In this document: piece after piece, positions 9,101 through 17,500 of the stretch | Numbering within the stretch: the stretch's first letter is position 1 | How the letters are laid out: every line of letters starts with the position of its first letter | Assembly: GCA_944393455.1 (NCBI GenBank) | Contig: CALYAH010000115.1 | Coordinates: 1 to 21,937 of the forward strand | Length of the DNA stretch: 21,937 nt | Source: an uncultured Clostridia bacterium | GTDB lineage: Bacteria; Bacillota; Clostridia; TANB77; CAG-508 | Reading direction: 5' to 3' | Program-made: the position numbers and the translations under genes | Notes under the pieces: generated by a model | What the model was told of the DNA's origin: nothing | What the model saw: only the letters and a program-made list of their open reading frames with translations | Databases searched by the model: none

Positions 9101-9472
9101 AACTTCTTGGAAAAATATTATAAAAAAAATAAACTACCTTGTTCATTACATTCAAAAAGAAATTGTAAGGCTCAAAAATGCGCCTCTTTCAGAGCAAAAT
9201 CAATAATTAATATAGATAAAAATAATCCGAATGTAACTGGAATAACATTAAAACTTCTTTAATTTGCTAAATGGAGGAACCCGAACCCTTTTGGGAGGTG
9301 CCATTTAGCAAATTTTAGAAGTTTTTTGTTATGAAAGGCAACCGAGGTATTAGTTTTAGATATATTAATTATTGATTTTCTATGAACATCCCTCATTTTT
9401 TACCCAACAATTTCTATTTTTCATTCCAATAAAGCGGTAGTTTATTTTTTTATAATATTTTTCCAAGGAGTT
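9101..9472 (+). repeat. 372-base nested inverted repeat (fold-back / MITE-like element)
   Basis: The two halves are imperfect reverse complements around a centre near 9287. Clear paired blocks are 9106-9138 with 9436-9467 (33 versus 32 bases, differing by one A in an A-run), 9196-9214 with 9361-9379 (19 of 19 bases), and 9251-9274 with 9301-9324 (22 of 24). The stretches between are more diverged but still align. No open frame longer than a few codons lies inside. It could be a decayed miniature inverted-repeat element or a duplicated-inverted segment kept as a structured RNA. With the promoter downstream it fills the 484-base gap between the glycan operon and the amidase gene. Confidence 0.8.
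9251..9327 (+). terminator. Hairpin and T-run at the centre of the fold-back, probable terminator of the first operon
   Basis: Arms 9251-9274 and 9301-9324 pair in 22 of 24 positions around a 26-base loop that has its own small CCC-TTTT-GGG hairpin (9286-9295). The right arm runs into a six-T stretch. It sits about 160 bases after the last glycosyltransferase gene. The arm is AT-rich and unusually long for a terminator, so the stop function is likely but not certain. Confidence 0.65.
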
Positions 9473-9508
9473 AGTTTAATTTTTGAAAGTAAAATTAAAT
9501 AAAAAACA

Positions 9509-9537
9509 TTGAACAATAAAAATAGAAATGTTATAAT
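9509..9537 (+). promoter_or_regulatory. Sigma-A-like promoter of the amidase gene
   Basis: TTGAAC (9509-9514), a 17-base spacer, then TATAAT (9532-9537). It lies about 35 bases before the ATG at 9573 and just outside the fold-back repeat. AGGAG at 9561-9565 is the ribosome binding site. Confidence 0.75.
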
Positions 9538-9572
9538 AATTTTGTAAAAAAACCTAAAAAAGGAGAGAAAAA

Positions 9573-12500
9573 ATGAAAAATAAAAAATTATTAATATCAT
9601 TTTTGATTGTCATAACATTACTTATAGTGCCAACTATGGTAAATGCACAAGATGATATTGTTGTAATGTTAGACCCAGGGCATGGAGGAACTGAGTCAGG
9701 AGCAGCTGCAGGAGGTTTAGTTGAAAAAGACCTTACTTGGAAATTAGCAACAAGGGTTAAAGAAATTTTAGATAATACACCAGGAATTACAGGAATTTTA
9801 ACTAAACAAGAAAGTGAAACATTAGATAGAGAAACAAGAGCAATAAGAGCAAAAGAAAATGATGCAGATTTATTAGTAAGCTTTCATATAAATTCAAATG
9901 AAGCTTCAAGTAGTTTATCAGGTGCAGAAGTATATATAACTCATAACACTACACAAAGAAGATATTATGAATACTCTAACATATTAGGAACAGATATATT
10001 AACAAATTTAAGAAGTGTAGGAGTTCCATCATTTTCATACAAACCAAAAATAAGAGTAGGAGCAGATTGGGATGTATATGAAGATGGAACAATTGCTGAT
10101 TATTATGGAATTATTAGTTGGCCTATGCATTATGGAATTCCAAGTGTTTTAATAGAGCATTGTTTTATTAATAACCCATATGATAGATTAAACTTCTTAA
10201 ATGATACGATGTTAACTAGAATGGCAGAAGCTGACGCAAATGCAATTATTAAAAACAAAGAATTATTTAGAAGAACATATTATGGAAAAATTAGTACTAA
10301 GTTAAATAGTATGGAATTTATAACAGGTGGTAATGGAGACCGTTATATAAAAGGTACAATTGATGTTGCAGAAGTAGTAAATGGAAATGCTGGAACACCA
10401 AAAGATTTACCTTTGTTAAGCTTAAAATCAACAGATGGAACAGTTAATAGAAAATTATTTAGTTATTTGATGGGCGGTACAACTTATTACTATGATACAG
10501 ATATTGATACTCTTGACCCAAACAAAGAGTATTACATAGAAGCTTATTTAACAAGTTCTGAAAACATAGAAACAACTCAAAACAAGACACAAAAAATTAC
10601 TTTCCCAGATAAAACTTTAGGAACAGGAAAAAATGGAGTTTTAAATGCAAAGAATAATCAACTATATTTCCAATATGAAGGAGAAACAGTTGTAACATTA
10701 AATACAATAGATGTTATAAAAAGTAATCAAAAACCTTATGTAAAAGGAACAGCTAAAATAGAAGAGAATATTAATGGAACTAAATACAGCTTTAATAACA
10801 ATAGTCAAGTAACATTTACTTTAGAATCAACAGATGGAACATTTACTAAAAAGATGTATTCTTATTGGCAAGGAAACAGCACTTTCTATTTTGATACAAA
10901 TATAGAAGGTTTAGACAAAGAAAAAACTTATCATATTATAGCAAAAGTAGATAATCCAAATAATATAGCGCTAGATACTAAGAAAGCTAAAGAGATATCA
11001 TTACAAGGAAAAACAACAATTGGGCCTTATAATGACTTACATATAGTAGTAGAAGGAAATACTTTTAGAGTAACAGAAGAATATCAAGCAAGTATACAAA
11101 CTACAATACAGAATTTATCAATGAATGACAATGGAGCAGGAAGACATTATATTTCTGGAGATATTAAAATTATGGAAAATGTAGATGGAAAATCAATGGT
11201 TCCAACTACTTTACCAGGATTAACATTAAAAACAGCAGATGGATTTGAGCAAAAAATGTATATTCACGATTCAGGAAATGGAAGTTATTATTTTGACACT
11301 TACATTGAAGATTTAAATAAAGATAAAAAATATTACATAGAAGCAAAATTAACAAATCCAAATAATATAGCACAAGATACAGAAAAAACACAAAAAGTAG
11401 TAATAAGTAATAGACAATTAGGAAGAATGGGAGATTATAAAGTTACTATTGAAAATAGTGAAATTGGATTTATGGATGCAACCTTATATGTAGGAACAAT
11501 TTCGACCCAAATACAAAATTTATCAATGAATGATAATGGTGCAGGAAGACATTACATTTCTGGAAATATTAAAATTATGGAAAATGTAGATGGAAAAGCT
11601 ACTGTTTCAACAACTTTACCAAGTTTAACTTTGAAAGCAGCAGATGGATTTGAACAAAAAATGTATATTCACGACTCAGGAAATGGAAGTTATTATTTTG
11701 ATACTTACATTGAAGATATAGATAAAGACAAAAAATATTATATAGAAGCAGAATTAACAAATCCAAAGAATTTAGCAAGTGCTGAACAAAAAATTCAACA
11801 AGTATCTCTATCAGATAAATTACTTGGAAAAATAGGTGATAAAAAAGTACAAATCCAAGATAATTACTTAGAATTTATAGATGCTAATAAATATCAAGGA
11901 ACAATTAGCACAAACCTAGAAAATATTAGCTTAAACGACAATGGAGCAGGAAGACATTATATTTCTGGTAATATTGTAATAAAAGAAAAAGTAAATGGAG
12001 TGCTTACAGTTCCAAGCACATTGCCAACATTAACATTGAAAACAGCAGATGGATTTAGTCAAAATATGTATGTACATCATTCAGGAAATGGAAATTATTA
12101 TTTTGACACATATATTGAAGAGTTAGATACAACTAAAAAATATTATATAGAAGCAAGCTTAACTAATCCAAACAATATAGCAAATGTTAATGAAAAAGTA
12201 CAGACTATAACAATACCTGCTAAAGAATTAGGAAAGGTAAAAGGACTAAAAGTTGTAATTCAAAATAATTACTTACAATTTATGGAGGCAGATAAATATG
12301 AGGCATCTATTAGCACAAATCTACAAAGTATTAGTTTAAATCAAAATGGAACTGGTGGAAATTATATTTGTGGTTACCTTCAAATGAGTGAAGTAATTAA
12401 TGGAAAAGCAAATGTTCCAACACCACTTCCAGAGCTAACATTAAATTCAGTAGACGGACAATTTAGTAAAAAAATGTATTTATACCATTCAGGAAATGGA

Positions 12501-12695
12501 AATTACTATTTTGATACATATATAGATGAGTTAGACACTACAAAACAATATTTTATACAAGCTAAATTAACAAATGTAAATAATATAGCACCAAACAGTC
12601 AAAAAACACAAAAATTATCTATAAAGAATCAAACATTAGGAAAAATGAACCAATATACAGTAAGTATTGCAGACGGAAATATAAATTTTAACTAA
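9573..12695 (+). CDS. Exported N-acetylmuramoyl-L-alanine amidase (Amidase_3) with six C-terminal repeat domains
   Basis: This 1040-residue protein starts with a signal peptide (basic MKNKK, a hydrophobic core, likely cleavage after VNA at residue 25). Residues about 27-225 are an Amidase_3 zinc amidase: MLDPGHGG gives the first His ligand, LVEKDL the Glu ligand, SFHIN the second His, and VLIEHCFI the catalytic Glu. It cuts the bond between MurNAc and the stem peptide. From residue 238 on come six repeats: two of type A (from about 238 and 370) and four of type B (from 506, 641, 776 and 911), ending with the protein. B repeats share NDNGAGRHYISG, DGFEQKMY, SGNGSYYFDTYIE and YYIEA-LTNP. There is no LPXTG signal or membrane anchor, so the repeats probably hold it in the wall; this is inference. 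The next gene follows after 23 bases. Confidence 0.93.
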   Translation: MKNKKLLISFLIVITLLIVPTMVNAQDDIVVMLDPGHGGTESGAAAGGLVEKDLTWKLATRVKEILDNTPGITGILTKQESETLDRETRAIRAKENDADLLVSFHINSNEASSSLSGAEVYITHNTTQRRYYEYSNILGTDILTNLRSVGVPSFSYKPKIRVGADWDVYEDGTIADYYGIISWPMHYGIPSVLIEHCFINNPYDRLNFLNDTMLTRMAEADANAIIKNKELFRRTYYGKISTKLNSMEFITGGNGDRYIKGTIDVAEVVNGNAGTPKDLPLLSLKSTDGTVNRKLFSYLMGGTTYYYDTDIDTLDPNKEYYIEAYLTSSENIETTQNKTQKITFPDKTLGTGKNGVLNAKNNQLYFQYEGETVVTLNTIDVIKSNQKPYVKGTAKIEENINGTKYSFNNNSQVTFTLESTDGTFTKKMYSYWQGNSTFYFDTNIEGLDKEKTYHIIAKVDNPNNIALDTKKAKEISLQGKTTIGPYNDLHIVVEGNTFRVTEEYQASIQTTIQNLSMNDNGAGRHYISGDIKIMENVDGKSMVPTTLPGLTLKTADGFEQKMYIHDSGNGSYYFDTYIEDLNKDKKYYIEAKLTNPNNIAQDTEKTQKVVISNRQLGRMGDYKVTIENSEIGFMDATLYVGTISTQIQNLSMNDNGAGRHYISGNIKIMENVDGKATVSTTLPSLTLKAADGFEQKMYIHDSGNGSYYFDTYIEDIDKDKKYYIEAELTNPKNLASAEQKIQQVSLSDKLLGKIGDKKVQIQDNYLEFIDANKYQGTISTNLENISLNDNGAGRHYISGNIVIKEKVNGVLTVPSTLPTLTLKTADGFSQNMYVHHSGNGNYYFDTYIEELDTTKKYYIEASLTNPNNIANVNEKVQTITIPAKELGKVKGLKVVIQNNYLQFMEADKYEASISTNLQSISLNQNGTGGNYICGYLQMSEVINGKANVPTPLPELTLNSVDGQFSKKMYLYHSGNGNYYFDTYIDELDTTKQYFIQAKLTNVNNIAPNSQKTQKLSIKNQTLGKMNQYTVSIADGNINFN
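10284..12692 (+). repeat. Six tandem protein-domain repeats in the amidase gene (2 type A + 4 type B)
   Basis: Type A units start near 10284 and 10680. Type B units start at 11088, 11493, 11898 and 12303. The GG-GCAGG anchor recurs at 11133, 11538, 11943 and (diverged) 12348, a period of exactly 405 bases. The last B unit is the most altered: TGGNYICGY replaces AGRHYISG, a cysteine is gained, and VDGQFSKKMY is a return to A-like wording. Confidence 0.9.
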
Positions 12696-12718
12696 AACAA
12701 TAAGAAAAGGAAGAAGAA

Positions 12719-14263
12719 ATGGAAGAGAAAAAACAAAAAAAGAAAATACATTTTAACATTGATTTAATAAAAGTTTATAGTATAATATTTTTTCTATTAT
12801 TAACATGGATATTCTTAATTTGTACACTAGAAGGAAATTACCAATTTAATCCGGTTTTTGTACTAGGAATGGTTGGGGTTTCCTTCCTAGCCCTTTGTTA
12901 CATATATAAAAAGTTATCAAAAAGATGTGAAAAATTAAGCAATAAAGCTACATGGATTTTTTATGGATGTGTAGTAACTGTTATGATAATATTACAGGCA
13001 ATTATTGGATATTTAGTAAGAACAAATCCAAGTTGGGATTTGGGGTTAGTTATTCAATCTGCACAAGAAATTTTACAATATGGACATTCTACTGATATGT
13101 CAGTTTATTATATTCAAGCACCTAATAATATTTTTATAACTTTAATATTAGCAGTAACTATTAAATTTTTTAGCTTTTTCCAATTAACTGATGTAAATAT
13201 AGTAACTTTAATTGGAAATATTGTATTTATACAACTTGCAGTTTTCTTTTTGTTTAAAATTGCAAAATCTGTATTTAACAATTTTACTGCATGCTTTACT
13301 TTAGTGCTTATGTTTTTATTTTTACCAATTTATCCATACTCAACTATAATGTATACAGATACAACTAGTATGTTCTTACCAGTAGCATTTTTATATAGTT
13401 TTATAAAAATTTCACAGTTAGAAAATACTAAAAAGAAATATGTGTATGCAGTATTAATTGGAGTATTGGCATTTATATCATTAAAGTTAAAAGTAACGGC
13501 TTTAATAGTACTTATAGCATTTGTAATTAATGAAATAATTAATCATAGATTTTTACAAATGTTAAAAATAATGGGAGTAAGTTTATTAACATTTTTAGTA
13601 ATAGAAGTTTCATATACAGCTTTTATTAAAAATACAGGAATTATGGGAATTCCATATGAAGACACAAAACAAGTTCCTTTTACTCATTTTATTATGATGG
13701 GAATGTATGGTAGTGGAGCTTTTTCAGCAGAAGAATGGCAATTTACATTACAGCTTCCAGATTATGAAACAAGGAAAGAAGCTAATATTGAACAAATAAA
13801 AACAAGATTAAAAAATTATGGTACACAAGGATATATTAAATTTTTAAGTAATAAAGCCAAAGGGCAAACTTGGGGACAAGGAACTTATGATTTTGAATAT
13901 GTTATTAATTCTTATAATATAGACCGTAATATAGCACATGAGTTTTTAATGGTAGATGGAGAATATTTTAGACCAGTTTTCTATTATTGTCAAATTTTCC
14001 ATTTTACAATGATTTTAGGAATTATTGTATCTATTTGTTATAGTATTAAAAGAGGAAAAAAAGAGAATAACATACTAAACACAGCAAAATTAAGTATATT
14101 AGGATTGTTATTATTCTTATTAATTTGGGAAACTAGGTCAAGATATATGCTAAACTTTATTCCAATATATATTTTAGTTTGGGTAAGTGGAATTGCATAT
14201 TTCCAAAAAGATATGAAAGGATTTTTTAGTAAAATATTTTTGAAAGAAAAAGAAGAGATATAA
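12719..14263 (+). CDS. Multispanning membrane protein, probable GT-C (GT39/PMT-like) glycosyltransferase
   Basis: This 514-residue protein has a basic, Lys-rich cytoplasmic start and about ten or more membrane segments. Early in the first large outer loop it has WDLG at 106-109 and YYIQAPNN at 130-137, then MYTDT at 211-215. This order (Asp after the early helices, a Y-x-x-x-PNN motif, then an acidic YTD) is what I expect of GT-C enzymes that use polyprenyl-phosphate sugars, with the Asp of WDLG as the probable catalytic residue. A soluble stretch (about 310-410) lies before the last helices. It is 23 bases after the amidase gene with AAAAGGAAG in front, so both are on one transcript, which ends at the hairpin just downstream. 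Its substrate is unknown; glycosylation of a wall polymer or of the exported hydrolases is possible. Confidence 0.75.
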   Translation: MEEKKQKKKIHFNIDLIKVYSIIFFLLLTWIFLICTLEGNYQFNPVFVLGMVGVSFLALCYIYKKLSKRCEKLSNKATWIFYGCVVTVMIILQAIIGYLVRTNPSWDLGLVIQSAQEILQYGHSTDMSVYYIQAPNNIFITLILAVTIKFFSFFQLTDVNIVTLIGNIVFIQLAVFFLFKIAKSVFNNFTACFTLVLMFLFLPIYPYSTIMYTDTTSMFLPVAFLYSFIKISQLENTKKKYVYAVLIGVLAFISLKLKVTALIVLIAFVINEIINHRFLQMLKIMGVSLLTFLVIEVSYTAFIKNTGIMGIPYEDTKQVPFTHFIMMGMYGSGAFSAEEWQFTLQLPDYETRKEANIEQIKTRLKNYGTQGYIKFLSNKAKGQTWGQGTYDFEYVINSYNIDRNIAHEFLMVDGEYFRPVFYYCQIFHFTMILGIIVSICYSIKRGKKENNILNTAKLSILGLLLFLLIWETRSRYMLNFIPIYILVWVSGIAYFQKDMKGFFSKIFLKEKEEI

Positions 14264-14267
14264 AAAC

Positions 14268-14307
14268 AAAGACTATTTCAGCAGATATGACTGAGATAGT
14301 CTTTAAA
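14268..14307 (+). terminator. Rho-independent-type terminator after the GT-C gene
   Basis: Arms AAAGACTATTTCAG (14268-14281) and CTGAGATAGTCTTT (14291-14304) pair with one mismatch around a 9-base loop, five bases after the stop codon. The T-run is short and followed by AAATTT, so it may act in either direction or only partly. Confidence 0.75.
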
Positions 14308-14319
14308 TTTATTATTGTT

Positions 14320-14486
14320 CAATCTTGATTTTAATTTATATTATTTTGAACACCTTGTGTGTCGCAACTAATGATGTTGAAAGATAAATCTTTCAACGAA
14401 AGTAAGTTGCTCCAATCGCACTCGCTTATAGCTCGTTTGGTCGCTTACGCGGTGTTTCAAAATAATATAAATTAAAATCAAGATTG
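14320..14486 (+). mobile_element. MITE-like element, 167 bases, copy 1
   Basis: Terminal inverted repeats at 14320-14354 and 14451-14486 are identical except for one extra A. Inside are a perfect 10-base hairpin (GTTGAAAGAT at 14376-14385 with its complement at 14388-14397), outer GCAACT/AGTTGC arms, and a notably GC-richer core at 14406-14457. That core recurs in reverse orientation at 21856-21907 with 50 of 52 bases identical. No transposase and no clear target-site duplication are seen. With the terminator and promoter it accounts for most of the 335-base gap. Confidence 0.8.
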
Positions 14487-14537
14487 CACACAGTAATAAA
14501 AAGTAAAAAATTTACAGAAAAATAATCGGATTTTTTG

Positions 14538-14566
14538 TTGAAAAAAGTAGAATTTTTTTATATAAT
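14538..14566 (+). promoter_or_regulatory. Sigma-A-like promoter of the glucosaminidase gene
   Basis: TTGAAA (14538-14543), a 17-base spacer, then TATAAT (14561-14566), 32 bases before the ATG. A strong ribosome binding site, AAAGGAGAGG (14584-14593), stands 5 bases before the ATG at 14599. Confidence 0.75.
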
Positions 14567-14598
14567 AGAACTAGTTTGATTACAAAGGAGAGGTAGAA

Positions 14599-17500
14599 AT
14601 GAATGGAAAAATACAACAGATGAGCCGATTTTTGGTTAGCTTTATGCTACTTGTAATAGTAGTATCAGTAATAGAATATTTTATAAGAAACGAAGTAAGT
14701 GCATCGGCTTATTATAGCTATGATATTAATGGAATTAATGAAAGTCAGTATCCAGGGTATAAAAGTGCATTACTTAAATTAAAAGAAGAACATCCTAATT
14801 GGACTTTTAAACTATGTTATACAGGTTTAGACTGGCAAACTGTAATTAATAATGAATGGACAGGACATGGTGGAAGCCCAAAAAGTTTAATTTATGATAC
14901 ATATACAGATGAATGGTTATGCCCACAATGTGGAACAAGAAAGTATGATCTTAGTGGAAGATGGTATTGTGCATCACAAGAAGCAATTAAATATATGATG
15001 GATCCAAGGAATGCTTTAACAGAACAATATATTTTCCAATTTCAAGATTTATCTTCATCAGTAGGTGATAGAGATGCTGTTAAAAAAATGACAGAAAATA
15101 CATTTTTATATAATGATTCTTATATAGATACCATAATGAATGCAGCAAAACAAAACAATGTAAGTCCATTTCATATAGTTTCTAGAATTATACAAGAACA
15201 AGGAAATGATGGAAGTGGACCATATGTAACAGGATATGTTTATAATGGGCGAACTGTTTATAACTTATTTAATATAGGAGCATCAGGTGGAGTTGGAGAA
15301 TATGAAAGTGGTGCTAAAAGAGCATATGAAGAAGGATGGTTTAGCTTAGAAAGTTCTATTATGGGCGGAGCTAAATTTATTAAAGAAAATTACATAAATA
15401 GAGGCCAAACTTCACTATACTTCCAAAAATATAATGTTGTAGAAACAGGAAATTTATATAATCATCAATATATGCAAAATATTGAAGCGGCTAGGTCAGA
15501 AGGATTAATGACTTATAATGGTTATAAAGCAAGTGGAATTGAAAATAGTAGTTTTGAATTTGTAATTCCTCTTTATAAAAATATGCCACAATATGCAAGC
15601 TATCGTCCCAATGAGAGCTACATGGGAGAAATAAATACAAATTTAACAACTATGAATTTAATAGAAAGTAACGGACACAAATATATTAGTGGAGATATAG
15701 AGATAGCAGAATGGATTAATGATACATGCTATACTCCCAAGTCGCTTCCAGAGTTATATTTAAAATCAGAAGATGGAACATTTAGTAAAAAACTATATAG
15801 TTACTATAAACAAGGACTTACATATTATTATGATACAATAATAGATACATTAGATGTAACAAAAAATTACTACATCGAAGCAAAATTAACAAGTCCCAGA
15901 AATGCGGGAACTACCGAAATGAAAACACAAAGAGTAAGTTTTGCTAATAAAACTTTAGGAACCTGTGCAAATGGAGAGTTAAAAGCAAAAGATAATTTGT
16001 TGAAATTTACTTATGTTGGAACTATTAGTACAAAAGTAAATGGAATAGAATTAATAGAGAACAATGGAAATATTTATATTAGAGGAACAGCAGATATTAA
16101 AGAAATAGTAAATGGTGTAAGTTACGTACCAAATGGACTTCCAGAATTATATTTAAAATCAACAGATGGAACGTTTAGTAAAAAGATGTATCGCTATCAA
16201 CAAAATGGAAATACATACTATTATGACACCACAATTGATGATCTAGATATCACAAAAGAATATTACATTGAAGCTACTTTAGTTAACCAAGATAATATAG
16301 GAACAGCTGCACAAAAAACACAAGTATTTACATTGGAAGATAAAACATTAGGTTTGTGCAATAATAATTATGTAAGAATAGAAGATAGCAAAATAAAATT
16401 CACATATCAAGGTATTATAGAAACAGAATTACAATCAATTAATATGCAAGATAATGGAGCAGGAAGACATTATATTTCCGGAAACATTAAGATTTCAGAA
16501 ATTATAGATGGAAAATATACTATACCAAATATATTACCAGAATTAACTTTAAAAACAGAAGATGGATTTGCACAAAAAATGTATCTATATCATTCAGGAA
16601 ATGGAATGTATTACTATGATACTTATATTGAAGATTTAGATACAACTAAAAAATATTATATTGAAGCAAGACTAACAAATCCAAACAATGTAGCAAGTGA
16701 AGAACAAAAAACTAAAAAAGTAGTATTACCAGAAATTCAACTAGGAAAAATAGGTGAAAACAAGGTATTTATACAAGATAGTTTACTTCAATATATAGAT
16801 GCTAACCTATATGTAGGTAATATTCAAACAAAACAAACTAATATATCAATGCAAGATAATGGAGCAGGAAGACATTATATTAGTGGAAATATAGAAATTT
16901 CTGAAATAGTAGAAGGTGTGGCAAAAGTGCCAACTACTCTGCCAGAGTTGAATTTAAAAACGGTAGATGGATTTACACAAAAAATGTATCTATATCATTC
17001 AGGAAATGGAAGTTACTATTTTGATACTTACATTGAAGATGTGGATAAAGAAAAAGAATATTACATTGAAGCAAGTTTAACGAATCCAAAGAACTTAGCT
17101 GAAGAAGCTAATAAAAAGCAAAAAATATCAATTGCAAGTAAAGAACTTGGAGTAATAAAAGATAAAAAGGCAATAATCGAAAATAATAATTTGAAATTTA
17201 TTGATAAAGATAAATATAGTGGAACAATAACAACAAAATTAGATGGAATCTACCTAAATGATAATGGAGCAGGAAGACATTATATTAGTGGAAACATACA
17301 AATAAAAGAAATAATAAATGGACAATCAACTATTTGTACTACATTGCCAGAACTAAAATTAAAAACAGCAGATGGATTTGAACAGAAAATGTATATTCAC
17401 GACTCAGGAAATGGAAATTATTATTTTGATACTTATATTGAAGATATAGACAAAACAAAACAATACTATATTGAAGCAAGCCTAACTAATGCTAATAATA

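Noticed and set aside
9331..9375. Short ATG-started frame inside the fold-back repeat
   Set aside because: It has only 14 codons and no ribosome binding site, and it lies within one arm of the inverted repeat.
11206..11391. Minus-strand open frame inside the amidase, with a similar one at 17738-17935 in the glucosaminidase
   Set aside because: Both are antisense readings of equivalent parts of the B repeats, so their similarity comes from the repeat. They lack ribosome binding sites and promoters.
14311..14495. Target-site duplication around the MITE-like element
   Set aside because: The flanks ATTATTGTT and CACACAGT do not match, so no duplication can be claimed; an old insertion or imprecise ends remain possible.
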